From positions 23,094,632 to 23,158,631 of the forward strand of contig NC_041021.1 of assembly GCF_004193775.1 (NCBI RefSeq): 64,000 nucleotides of DNA, read 5' to 3'. Under the pieces are notes generated by a model. It searched no databases and had not been told where the DNA came from. It saw only the letters and a program-made list of their open reading frames with translations. The position numbers were made by a program, and so were the translations under genes. This DNA comes from Glycine soja (Eukaryota; Streptophyta; Magnoliopsida; Fabales; Fabaceae). Positions within the stretch are counted from its first letter, which is position 1. Each line of letters starts with the position of its first letter. Below are positions 10,360 through 21,211 of the stretch, in pieces.

Positions 10360-12129
10360 AAAGGCAAGTTCGAATATGCTGCCAATATGGCCCCCAACAA
10401 CAACAGAAGAGCCCCAGTAGTGGACGCGAGGAAAAAGGAAGGAGATACCCACGCGGTCACCATCGCCCCAACATGGATGAAAGCACCCCAAAATATTCAA
10501 AGCTCATACCAGCCTAACCCCCCGAACTTTTCAATCCGAGCCGGGAATTCCCTCCCGACTCAAGTAAAAGGACCACCCGCGACAGAAAGAATGTCGGCCC
10601 GGCGCACAGCTCCAGCCACGCCCCGCCCAGTCAATAATACAGCCCCCGACACGAGTTATAATAATGCACAGCGCCCATACCCGAAGGATAATTTCTCTCC
10701 TATTCCCATGGCATACTCCAAGTTATGGCCTTCATTATTGGAGAATCATTTGGTGGTGGCCATACTCGGGAAGGTCTTCCAGCCACCCTACCCCAAGTGG
10801 TACGACTCGGGTGCCAAGTGTGCGTACCATAGTGGAGCTCCCGGACACAATATTGACTCCTGCATCCCATTCAAGTATAAGGTGCAGCACCTGATTAGTG
10901 CCGACTGGCTATCGTTTCAGGAGGAAGGCCCAAATGTTAAAACCAACCCGCTAGCTAGTCATGGACAGGCTAGCGTGAACGTCGTCGAAGAGGATGGGCC
11001 ATCGCGGGCAAAGAGATTAGGAGAAGTGGCTACTTCTAGACGCTTCATCTATCAATCACTGCAAGCGGCGTGCATGGTCTCCCGTGGTGGAGACGAAAGG
11101 GATGAATGTTTGTTTCACCTCGGGGAGTCGCATGACATGGAAACCTGCCCCGCGGTGGAAGAATTGCTTCAGCGGCTCATGGATTGTGGGCAGCTTGAAG
11201 TGTCCATAGGAGGGAGGGAAGAACCACAAATTTGCATGCAGTCGGAAGAGAAGAAGGTTCCTCTAACCCCCAAGGCCTTAGTGATATGTTTTACTAGAAA
11301 AGGGACCGGCTCCACACCCATATACCCCCGGACGGTGCCCAAGCCAACGCCATTTGCATATCAAAGTAATAAGGCTATTCCGTGGAAGTATACCCCTCCC
11401 GCGTCCAGCGAAAGAGTTGCAACCGAAGTTGACTCCCTGTCAACTAAGGTAACCAACATCATTGGCCTCAGTGGCGTAACCCGTAGTGGTCGGGTGTTCG
11501 CTTCCCCTCACCAGGCGAAATTGCCCTCCAAAGGGAAAGCGCCCATGGTCCAAGAGCCCACAGACGTAGCCACCCCCTCGAAAGAAGTAGATCCTCCAGT
11601 GATAAGAAGGGCTGAAAAGAAAGAAGGTCTTCAAAGAAAAATAGTGACTTTGGAAGAGGCCCATAAGTTCCTCCGCCTCATCCAACAAAGCAAGTTTAAG
11701 GTAGTTGAGCAACTGAATAAAACTCCAGTAAGGATCTCTTTGCTTGAACTACTCATAAACTCCGAGCCTCATCGTGCGCTGTTGATAAAGGTCCTTAACG
11801 ATGCTCATGTAGCACATGATATCTCCATGGAGGGTTTCGAAGGCATCGTTAATCATATAACCACCAACAATTATATCGCGTTAGCAGAAGAAGAGATTCC
11901 CGTTGAGGGGAGAGGACACAACAAGGCTCTACATGTGTCGGTGAGATGTATGGACCACGTTGTCGCAAAGGTACTTATCGACAATGGATCGAGTTTGAAT
12001 GTAATGCCGAAGACCACTTTGGAAAAGCTTCCTTTTAGTGCGTCACGTTTAAAACCGAGCTCGATGGTAGTGCGAGCCTTTGATGGTACTCGGCGGGAAG
12101 TGAAGGGGGAAATCGACATTCCCATTTAG
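10360..12129 (+). pseudogene. gag-pro: Ogre-1 gag C-terminus and aspartic protease
   Basis: The gag frame continues after the TGA. A Pro/Asn-rich linker is followed by two atypical zinc-knuckle-like motifs: CAYHSGAPGHNIDSC starting at 10819 and CLFHLGESHDMETC starting at 11107. Both use Cys-His-His-Cys instead of the usual CCHC. The protease core lies near 11945-12030 (VAKVLIDNGSSLNVMP, Asp codon at 11980). The residue after the catalytic Asp is Asn, as I recall for other Ogre copies, not the Ser or Thr of most aspartic proteases. TAG at 12127-12129 interrupts the protease domain, and the frame then continues. Confidence 0.85.
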
Positions 12130-12809
12130 ATAGGCCCCCACACTTGCAACGTGGTGTTTCAAGTAATGGATATAAATCCCGCCTATAGCTGCCTCTTGGG
12201 AAGACCTTGGATTCATGCGCTGGGAGTGGTCCCTTCAACGCTTCACCAGAAATTGAAGTTCGCAGTGGGTGGACTTTTAGTGATAGTGTCGGGTGAAGAG
12301 GATATGTTAGTGAGCTGCCCCTCCTCCGCCCCATACGTAGAAGCGGCGGAGGAATCATTGGAAACGGCTTTCCAATCCTTCGAGGTGGTGAGTTGCGCCT
12401 CTGTGGAACCAAGTCCGTTGCTACCTTCTCTCTCCAACGCGGCCATAATGGTGGCGCGTGTTATGCTCAGAAATGGATTTGAGCCCAGAATGGGTCTAGG
12501 CAAGGACGGCCTCAGAAATGCCGACGTGGTCGATATCAAGGGAAATCCATACAAATATGGATTAGGCTATGAACCCGGGATGCCGGGGAGGAGGAATGTG
12601 CCGTCAAGACTTCAGGCGGATAGGGTATGGCCCGGCCGTATTAGCCAGTGTTTCACCAATGCCGGAACGGTGTCCGAGGAGGAGGTGGCTGCGATACTGG
12701 AGGAGTTCCCTCAAGACCCACCAAGTTTTGTGCAACCATGCCACCCTGATTCCCAAGTGGGGAACTGGCGCGTGATAAGCCAATCAGAAGTCTATACCGC
12801 TGATTCAAT
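12130..12809 (+). pseudogene. Ogre-1 protease end and G-patch-like segment (exon 1 end)
   Basis: The frame resumes after the TAG and completes the protease fold ([20 protein letters not shown], a conserved plant Ty3 protease C-terminal block). It is followed by a glycine-rich segment, [20 protein letters not shown], then [13 protein letters not shown], which resembles a G-patch RNA-binding motif. The frame runs to ATGTAA at 12808, where the GT of the intron donor overlaps the apparent stop. A splice at 12809/12962 carries the frame into RT. Confidence 0.75.
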
Positions 12810-12961
12810 GTAATTAGAGTCTATAGATTTCCTTTCTCTTTTGTTTTGTGAAACCTACCTTATTAAATAAACAAAGAGATCTTGTTTCATCTGTTCCTGC
12901 AGTTCCACCTTTTCTCATATCATTTTGCATGTTTTTGTTTCTTTTGTCTTGTTTGGTATAG
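12810..12961 (+). other. Ogre intron between protease and RT
   Basis: Donor GTAATTAGAG at 12810 and acceptor TTTGGTATAG ending at 12961 bound 152 bp of T-rich sequence. Exon 1 ends with two bases of a codon and exon 2 supplies one, so splicing removes the TAA and joins protease to RT in frame (next residues YEGRFFEDPNN). An intron at this point is a known trait of Ogre elements. Another AG at 12899-12900 is possible, but 12961 fits the RT-side frame. Confidence 0.8.
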
Positions 12962-14534
12962 ATATGAGGGTCGATTCTTTGAGGATCCTAACAACGAGGG
13001 TTTGACAATCGATTTCGATCGAGATATAAGCCAAACGATAAACGAGGAAGAGGAAGAGGACGTCCTTTCACCAGAGTTGGAAAGGTTGGTCGCTCAGGAA
13101 AAACGTGAAATGAAGCCTCACCAAGAAGAAACCGAATTGGTAAACTTGGGGACCACGGAGGAAAAGAAAGAAGTAAAGGTAGGAATCGGTATGATCGCGC
13201 CTATCCGCCAAGGCTTGATAACCCTTCTTGAAGAGTATCAAGATGTCTTTGCGTGGTCATATCAAGGCATGCCCGGTCTGGATTCCGACATTGTGCAGCA
13301 TAAGTTGCCTTTGAATCCTGGGTCTTCTCCGGTTAAGCAAAAGTTACAAAGAATGAGACCCGAGATGTCTTTAAAAATTAAAGAAGAAGTAAGGAAGCAG
13401 TTTGATGCAGGTTTCTTAGCTGTGGCGCGGTACCCGGAGTGGGTGGCCAATATTGTCCCGGTCCCGAAAAAGGACGGCAAGGTTCGAATGTGTGTAGACT
13501 ACCGGGACTTGAACCGAGCCAGTCCTAAAGACAATTTTCCCCTGCCACACATTGATATATTGGTAGATAATACAGCCAAATTCGCCCTTTTCTCATTTAT
13601 GGATGGTTTCTCGGGGTATAATCAAATAAAGATGGCACCTGAAGATGTAGAGAAGACCACTTTTGTCACCCTATGGGGGACATTTTGCTATAAAGTGATG
13701 GCCTTCGGGCTGAAAAATGCTGGGGCAACCTATCAGCGTGCCATGGTGGCGTTGTTCCATGACATGATGCATAAGGAAATAGAGGTCTACGTAGATGACA
13801 TGATTGCCAAGTCTCGGACTGAGGACGAACACCTTGTCAATCAGCGTAAGCTGTTTGGAAGGTTGCGGAAATACCAATTAAAACTAAACCCAACCAAATG
13901 CACCTTCGGGGTAAAGTCGGGGAAATTGCTAGGATTTATCGTAAGTCAGAAAGGGATAGAGATAGATCCCGAGAAAGTGAAGACCATCCTTGAAATGCCA
14001 GAACCACGCACGGAGAAGCAGGTTCGGGGGTTTTTAGGCAGGTTGAATTATATTGCAAGATTTATCTCGCAACTCACCCCTACCTGTGAGCCCATTTTTA
14101 AGCTGTTACGTAAGAACCAGGCGGTCCTGTGGAACAATGACTGCCAAGAGGCCTTCGAGAAGATCAAGCAGAGTCTCGCAAACCCCCCGGTGCTCATGCC
14201 ACCTGTAACAGGAAGACCTATTTTCCTGTACATGACCGTGTTGGATGAGTCTATGGGGTGCGTGTTGGGTCAGCATGATGATTCTGGGAAAAAGGAGCAA
14301 GCCATCTACTATCTGAGCAAGAAGTTTACCGCATGTGAGATGAATTACTCAATGCTGGAAAGGACGTGTTGTGCTCTGGTATGGGCATCACATCGGCTTA
14401 AGCAGTACATGCTCAGCCATACCACGTGGCTTATTTCCAAAATGGATCCCGTGAAATACATCTTTGAGAAACTGGCCCTCACAGGACGAATCGCTAGGTG
14501 GCAGGTGCTATTATCTGAATTCGATATCGTTTAG
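12962..14534 (+). pseudogene. pol: Ogre-1 reverse transcriptase and first RNase H
   Basis: RT copies element RNA into cDNA inside the particle. An acidic N-terminal region is followed by RT blocks: PVPKKDGKVRMCVDYRDLNR, PKDNFPLPHIDILVDN, FSFMDGFSGYNQIKMAPED, FGLKNAGATYQRAM and the catalytic EVYVDDMIAKS near 13785-13815. LLGFIVSQKGIEIDPEKV and RGFLGRLNYIARFI form the thumb and connection. The first RNase H follows (RPIFLYMTVLDESMGCVLGQ, then AIYYLSKKFTACEMNYSMLE); it is degenerate, since the expected first Asp of the DAS-type motif is not there. This is common in Tat elements, which use a second RNase H. TAG at 14532-14534 ends the frame. Confidence 0.92.
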
Positions 14535-15323
14535 GTCACCCAAAAGGCGGTAAAGGGAAGCGCCTTGGCGGATTATTTGGCCCAGCAACCCCTCCAGGAT
14601 TATCGACCGATGCACCCCGAGTTCCCAGATGAAGATATCATGGCCCTGTTCGAAGAGAAACGGACGCACGAGGACATAGACAAATGGATTGTTTGCTTCG
14701 ATGGGGCATCTAATGCTTTGGGCCACGGAGTAGGGGCAGTCCTGGTATCCTCGGATGATCATTGTATTCCTTTCACGGCTCGGTTACGTTTTGATTGTAC
14801 CAACAATATGGCCGAGTACGAAGCATGCGCCCTCGGGGTTCAGGCGGCCATTGATTTTGATGTAAAACTACTCAAGGTGTATGGAGACTCAGCTTTGGTG
14901 ATACGCCAGTTGAAAGGAGAATGGGAAACTAGGGATCTGAAGTTGATACCCTATCAAACTCACATCTTGAGGTTAGCCAAGTACTTTGACGACATTTCTT
15001 TCCACCACATACCTCGGGAAGAGAATCAAATGGCTGATGCATTAGCCACCCTAGCATCCATGTTTCAACTTGCCCCACACGGGGATCTTCCGTACATCGA
15101 ATTCAAATCTCAGGGCAGGGCGACATATTGTTATGCAATAGAGGAAGAGCGAGATGGGAAACCGTGGTATTTCGACATCAAACAATATGTCGAGAACAAA
15201 GAATACCCACCAGGGATTTCTGACAATGACAAAAGGACGTTGAGGAGATTGGCTACTGGTTTCTTTGTAAGTGGTACCATCCTGTACAAACGAAACCACG
15301 ACATGACCCTCTACGATGCGTAG
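14535..15323 (+). pseudogene. Ogre-1 second (archaeal-type) RNase H
   Basis: This domain degrades RNA in the RNA:DNA hybrid. Its acidic catalytic residues are visible: D in WIVCFDGASNALGHGVGAV, E in NNMAEYEACALGVQ, D in KVYGDSALVIRQLKGEW and D in HIPREENQMADALATLAS. This extra RNase H between RT and integrase is typical of the Tat/Ogre lineage. The frame comes directly from RT after the TAG at 14532 and ends at TAG 15321-15323. There the integrase reading continues in another frame, so a small deletion has occurred at this point. Confidence 0.88.
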
Positions 15324-16411
15324 ATGCCAAGGAGGCGAATTTCATGATTGAGGAAATCCACGAGGGTTCATTTGGAACACACGCCAATGGGCATCCTATG
15401 GCCAGAAAAATCCTTAGGGCTGGTTATTACTGGCTCACTATGGAAAGCGATTGTTGCGCTCATGTAAGGAAATGTCATAAATGTCAGGCATAAGCGGACA
15501 ATGTCAATGTTTCGCCACATCCTCTGAATGTTATGTCCGCCCCTTGGCCTTTTTCCATGTGGGGAATAGATGTCATTGGGGCCATCGAACCCAAAGCATT
15601 GAACGGTCATCGCTTCATTCTTGTGGCGATAGATTACTTCACCAAATGGGTCGAAGCGGCTTCTTATGCTAATGTCACGAGGAGTGTGGTAGTCATATTC
15701 ATCAAGAGGGAGCTAATTTGTCGATACGGACTCCCCAGGAAGATTATCACTGACAATGGCACCAATCTGAACAACAAGATGATGCAGGAAATGTGCGAGG
15801 ATTTCAAGATCCAGCATCATAACTCCACCCCTTATCGGCCAAAGATGAATGGGGCCGTAGAGGCTGCGAATAAAAATATTAAGAAGATTGTTCAGAAGAT
15901 GACAGTGTCATACAAAGATTGGCATGAGATGTTGCCTTTTGCCCTGCACGGATATAAAACCTCGGTACAAACTTCTACTAGGGCAACGCCGTATTCCTTG
16001 GTTTATGGGATGGAAGCAGTACTCCCATTTGAGGTAGAGGTTCCTTCTCAGAGGATAATAGAGGAGTCAGGCCTAGAAGCATCAGAGTGGGCCCAAGCAC
16101 GCTACGACCAACTCAATCTTATTGAAGGTAAGCGTTTGGCAGCCATGAGCCATGGGCGTCTATATCAACGAAGGATAAAGAACGCATTCGACAAAAAGGT
16201 ACGCCCGCACAAGTTCAACGAGGGGGACCTCGTGCTGAAGAAGATGTCCCACGCTGTTAAGGATAATCGAGGCAAGTGGGCCCCGAATTATGAAGGAACT
16301 TTCGTGGTGAAAAGAGATTTTTCTGGGGGTGCTCTGATACTCACCCACATGGATGGCGAGGAGCTACCCTCGCCCGTGAACTCCGATGTAGTTAAACGAT
16401 ATTACGCTTGA
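15324..16411 (+). pseudogene. Ogre-1 integrase
   Basis: Integrase inserts the cDNA into the chromosome. An HHCC zinc domain is readable from about 15325 (HEGSFGTHANGHPMARKI, CAHVRKCHKC) up to TAA at 15491-15493. The catalytic core has D in LVAIDYFTKWVEAA, D in IITDNGTNLNNKM and E in KMNGAVEAANKNIKK. A C-terminal region follows (RPHKFNEGDLVLKK, WAPNYEGTFVVKRDFSGGA) and ends at TGA 16409-16411. The breaks are the frameshift at about 15320 and the TAA between zinc domain and core. The core itself is open from about 15494. Confidence 0.88.
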
Positions 16412-18232
16412 TGTCTGGGGCAATCGAGAGGACCGTTGCATGTTCTTTTACTTCTGAGTTTTTGTTCTTCTTGGTTTCCTCCAGGGATTCCCTTCCTCTG
16501 TATTTGTCTCGTTTCTTTAAAAGAAGAGGAGATGGTTTAGGTTTCAGTCCTCCCTTTGGTTTTAAACCTTGTGTTAGTTTATAATCACTTGAGCCCTCTT
16601 CGCTTTGGTTCATGGGGTGCCCCAAATGTTTAATTAAAATTGAACCTAACCGGCCTTCACTAAGAAAATCATCACATTAGGAACATTCATACATGCACAT
16701 ACACATGCATATCTTGTGGTAACAGGGGCAGAATCATCTTAGGCCACGGTCAGATGTCGAGACAAGTTGACAGCAGAAGTCAACCAAGGTAAGACGATGA
16801 CCGGTCACGATTGGCCACACATTGTTTGTCTCCTACTTACAGGTACTTAGGGATGGGGGCAAATGGGGGATAGGGTCACGACCGACCGTCGTCTCTTTCC
16901 GGCACTAGACAAGCAGAGGACGTCGCTGCAAGGCAGCCCAGTATCCTTTGAATTCACAGTTTCTTTTTGTTTTAAATAAATAATCGACGCCTAATTCTAA
17001 TTTAAGTGGGTTCAAGTAGGCAAACGCTAACCCATAAGGGGAAGGGGAGGCGTGGTTAATGTTTCCCCTTAAAAAAAAGGCAGGTTAGCTCGCCTGGGCG
17101 AGCAACCCCTGCACTTCAAAATATAAAAACGAGGGAGGGGAACGTTTTTATACCCAAAAATTCCCCCCCCCCTCATTCAAAAGAGAGGATTCACGAAGGC
17201 TTGCGGTTTTTGCTCCCCCAAGTCACTTTTGGTTGCATTTTGCTTTCATTTTTGGTGTTATTACTCACTCCAACAAGTAAGTATTCAATCCTTGAGTTTT
17301 TAGCTTCCCATTGGTGTGTTTTCTTCATCTTTTGATGCTCTAAATTGTGAGAACGTGCTTATATTTGTGGGGCAGTTTTGGTTTGTTTTTATGCTTGATT
17401 TCTTGAGTTGAGGATTTGAATGAGAAGGCCTTAGGCCTATGCTGTATTCTGAAGCAATGAGGCATGCCACATTGCCCCCATTCTCTTGCAATTTATGTCC
17501 AAACGTGCGCCTACCAAGTGCTCGGTAAAATGCCCCAATGATATATGAATATGATTTTATAAAATTAGTATGGTGGGATTGTTTTATATATGTAGGGACA
17601 GCATAGGAGATTCAAAATAGGTGCCCAAATGCAATTCCAAGCTTAGGAACCCAAACTTGTAGCGTCAATGCAAGGAAACATACTCATGGCTAAGAACCCA
17701 AATTTTGGTTTTAGAATTAGAAAAGCATGAAAATTAGGACTTTCTTGTGAGAGTTTTTTGGGCTGCCCCATGTTTGATACTTTGCTTAGAGGTAGCATGG
17801 AAATCACCTTGCAAGAATGTGCATATATATGTAAATATAAGGAGCATGAAATTCCTAGCAAAGTGTGAATGATTGTCTTCCTAAATGAATGTATGATAGC
17901 ACGGAATTCCCTTTTGAATGCAAGTGTGTGCATAATGTAAATAGCTTGCCAATATGAATAAATGTGAGTGAAACAATAAAAATTTGTATGATATATATTT
18001 CAAACATATGTAGGTAGTTTGTAAATAGCAAATGTTTAGGATATAAATTAAGTGTGAATTTTGACGCAATGCCTTGGGCGTGAGAATGTATGTTCTTTTC
18101 AAATGCATATATGTATGACAATTAGAATGTGTTGGATGGCCTCTATGTTGATATAAATAGTAGGATATTCCACACATACGTGTTTCAGCTGTTTCTGGGT
18201 GAGGGGTCAGTTCGTTCTAAAATCAGCGAGAT
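16412..18232 (+). other. Ogre-1 region between integrase and late ORF
   Basis: No ORF of interest is seen in 1.8 kb. At 17088-17300 it carries a promoter-like module resembling the LTR: the 16-bp palindrome, a TATA box and a splice donor-like CAAGTAAGTATTC at about 17275. The 900 bases after it are AT-rich and could be a leader intron up to about 18190. Just before the late ORF, GGGTGAGGGGTCAGT occurs twice (about 18197 and 18243). Confidence 0.55.
17088..17129 (+). promoter_or_regulatory. Internal LTR-like promoter before the late ORF
   Basis: The palindrome GCTCGCCTGGGCGAGC (17088-17103) is followed 18 bp later by TATAAAAA (17122-17129) and a GAGGGAGGGG stretch, the same order as in the LTR (palindrome, TATAAATA, GGGGAGGAG). 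This suggests that the late ORF is transcribed separately from the genomic RNA. That is inference; no transcript evidence is available here. Confidence 0.5.
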
Positions 18233-19155
18233 ATGCGATCTTGGGTGAGGGGTCAGTGGATCCCGTTCGATGCGGATGCTCTCAGCCAGTTCCAGGGATA
18301 CCCTTTAGTGCTGGAGGAGGGCCAGGAATGCGAGTATGGCCAGAGGAGGAACCGGTCCGATGGGTTCGATGAGGAGGCCATCGCCCAGTTGCTATGTATA
18401 CCGGGGCAGGATTTTGCCCGGACTGCTGCTGGGAGACGGGTACGGATCATGCACACCAACATGACCACCCTGACTCAGATATGGATGACTTTGCTGCTCA
18501 GCAACATCCAGCCCAGCGATCATAATTCCGACCTCCCCCTGTCGAAGTGTCAGTTGGTGTACGCCATCCTGACACGGATGAGCATTCACGTGGCTCAATT
18601 AATCGCTGATGCCATCTATCTATTTGCAGGTATGGCGCCTACCAGGCACCCTCTGGACCCGGATAAGTCCAACAGGGCCCTAGGATTTCCCGCCTTGATC
18701 ACAGGACTCTGCCAGTCGTTTGGAGTCCCCGTCGCACCTAGCAAGGTGATTCGGCCGCCCATCACCCGAGCTTTTATTGAGAAGTATTGCACACAGAGAC
18801 AGGCCCAGGGGGATGCTCCGCAGGCCGCAGACGCGCCGCCACCTCTCAGGATGGCCCAGCTGGTTCGTTTGATACGGAGCAGTATTTGTGGCATTTGGTT
18901 CGCCAGCAGGCGGCCAACCACCGGGCGCATGTACAGACCCATGATTGTCTTTACCAGTTGAGCCTCAGCCTGCAGAGCCAGGGTTTTACTTCTTTTCCGT
19001 GCCCTACTCTGGACCAGTTCAGGGCAGAGGTCGCATGGCCTGAGGCCCGGGCAGGAGAGGCAACAGCAGAGGCTCCCGACGAGGCAGATGAGGCCCGCGA
19101 GGACGAGGAGATGACCGATTTACTTGATTTCTTAGGAGGGAGCGGAGCCACATGA
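18233..19155 (+). pseudogene. Ogre-1 late accessory ORF (PF20167-like)
   Basis: The first frame (18233-18961) reads VRGQWIPFDADALSQF, IAQLLCIPGQDF, NMTTLTQIWMTLLLSNI and ALGFPALITGLCQSFGVPVA. These match the Athila-B ORF (VRGHLIKFDDDALNTF, ATRLCIPGRGF, NLTTLVQTW, LGFPALITALCKARGV). The protein then shifts frame: its C-terminal part (LYQLSLSLQSQGFTSFPCPT, acidic tail) is read in the frame ending at 19155, so a one- or two-base indel lies near 18850-18880. The N-terminal FYANL-type segment seen in Athila-B is missing here. The domain resembles the putative plant transposon protein family; its role is unknown. The position after integrase is that of an env-like gene, but I see no signal peptide or membrane anchor. 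Confidence 0.65.
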
Positions 19156-21211
19156 TTGGGAGATCCCTAGATCTGTATTTCTTTTTACGTTATGTTTTTG
19201 TTTCCATTTTTTCCTGTTACATATCATCTTATTTTTGTTTAACTGAGGGACTAACGTTTGTTTCGTGTTGATTGACTTTTGTTTTGTACATACATATCGT
19301 TTGAGTTGTTACGTTAGTACTTGTTTCGTTGTTGTCAATAGTGTTTGTAGAAATTCCGGAATCGCGTAGAATTTTTTCATTTAGGAACATCGTCCTAAAA
19401 ATAAAATGAACCAAAATCATGATAAAAAAGGAAAGAAGTGTCGTGAATAAAATGTCTGCGTATATAAAAAAAAGGAAAATGTGCATAGAAGGGTTTTTTA
19501 TTAAAAAAATACGTGTAGAGGGATTCTTGTGTGTGTGAACAACGAGTGTATATAAAGAAACCTTTGTATGAACCATAGGTGTGCGTTGGAGAAAAACGAA
19601 AAAGATCTTTGAATGTAAATAGGGTTTGACCGTGTGACGTAAAGAAAGAGAGTTCCAATGCGTAGACAGAAAAAGTAAGAGTGTAGATATACAAAAGAAA
19701 ATTTCTTCATAAAGGACCACAGGTGTATAATTTGTGAATATATAAAAATGAAAGAAAAAGGAAAAAGAAAGAAAGACCGCAAAGGTTGACATGTTATAGT
19801 TAAAGAAGTATAAAGAAAAGAAAAGGAAGTGAAAAGAAAGAAAAGGAAGAAATGGAAAGAAAGAAAAAGAAAAAGATGAAAATAAAGAAAAGAACAAAAG
19901 AAAGGAAAGAAGGATTCCCGATCAAAGATCGAAAGGAAGTAAAAAGGGAAAAGAGGCAATTCTCGATCAATGAAAGAAAGAGAATGGAAGATCTTCAGAC
20001 CAGATAAATTTTCAGCAAGGTAAGGGACTACCGGCAAAGGAAAACCCATTTTTGGTGTCTCTTCCCTTCAGATTGCCATTCAAAGTCGTTCTCGACTGGC
20101 GATATCCCACCCCACCTGAACAAAGAGGAAAAGACCGAAACACCTAGCTTCCTCTCTAAAAACACCACCCTCGAGAAAATCCTATTGGTCCGTGATCGTA
20201 CATTTGATCTTTGATTCGATAGGAAGTCGTGTGCAAAATAGAGTCATGGTGCAGTTATGGTTTGGGAATAGGATAAAACACTTTCCTGTGTGAGTTTTAT
20301 ACACTATGAGTGATTTATTTTCAGCTTAGCCCGATGTTTCCCCTGCATGTTCATTTAAAAGCTAAAAGTTGACATCCTGCCCTTCATTATCGGTTACAAG
20401 TAAGATTACCCTTGGCACAAGTATATTGTTTCTCTAAGATATGGTGCTCTCGCGAATGATTTATTTTTCTTTACAAAAAGCATATTTGCCTTTCAGGTGG
20501 AAAAACCCGGTGGACCGTTCGGTCCTGCCAACCCTTTTTCGGAGCCCCATGAATTGCGTTTTCGTTCATGCGTCCTCCACCCACGAGCTTGGAGCCATGC
20601 GTAGTGATTTCTTAGTGCAATTCTCCATTCTCAACCCTTTTTCGGAGCCCCATGAATTGCGTTTTCGTTTATGCGTCCTCCACCCACGAGCTTGGAGCCA
20701 TGCTTAGTGATTGCTTAGTGCAATTTTCCATTCTCAACCCTTTTTCGGACCCCCATGAATTGCGTTTTCGTTCATGCGTCCTCCACCCACGAGTTTGGAG
20801 CCATGCGTAGTGATTGCTTAGTGCAATTCTCCATTCTCAACCCTTTTTTCGGAGCCCAATGAATTGCGTTTTCATTGATACGTCCTCCATCCACGAGTTT
20901 GGAGCCATGTGTAGTGATTGCTGAGTGCAATCCTCCATTCTCCAGAGTTTTTCATCGTCAGGGGCGGATCCTCTTGACTGGAAATGTGATCTTTGTTATT
21001 TTCCCGATTGTTTCCTTTTCCGAAATGTGTATATGTATATTATATTTGTTGTTCTTGTTGTTGTTTGTATTGTGTTGTGCAGAAAAGAAAAAGAAGGAGT
21101 AGAGACGAGAGACGTCATGGACTAATCACGGAAAGGGCAAGACGGATGAAATCAGTGTCTTATCTTTGCTTTCCTCTTATCTCCGATAAAAGGTAAGTAA
21201 AGAGGGGCAAC
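19156..21211 (+). other. Ogre-1 3' UTR with purine tract and polypurine tract
   Basis: These 2 kb are noncoding. They hold a GA-rich tract (about 19740-19998), a four-copy tandem repeat (20515-20950) and a terminal purine-rich stretch AAGTAAAGAGGGGCAA (21195-21210) that would prime plus-strand synthesis next to the 3' LTR. The same organisation is seen, inverted, in Ogre-3. Antisense reading frames rich in Phe, Ser and Leu at 19229-20049 are by-products of the purine tract. Confidence 0.75.
20515..20950 (+). repeat. About 103-bp tandem repeat, about 4 copies, in Ogre-1 3' UTR
   Basis: Units containing TTTTTCGGAGCCCCATGAAT and GGAGCCATGCGTAGTGATTG repeat at 103-104 bp spacing. The array starts just after a GACCGTTCGGTC palindrome. 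The same unit is amplified to about 22 copies in Ogre-3 (28905-31166). Confidence 0.92.

Noticed and set aside
19229..20049. 222- and 182-residue Phe/Ser-rich antisense frames
   Set aside because: They are the complement of a purine tract and low-complexity UTR; no domain and no conservation of frame in Ogre-3.
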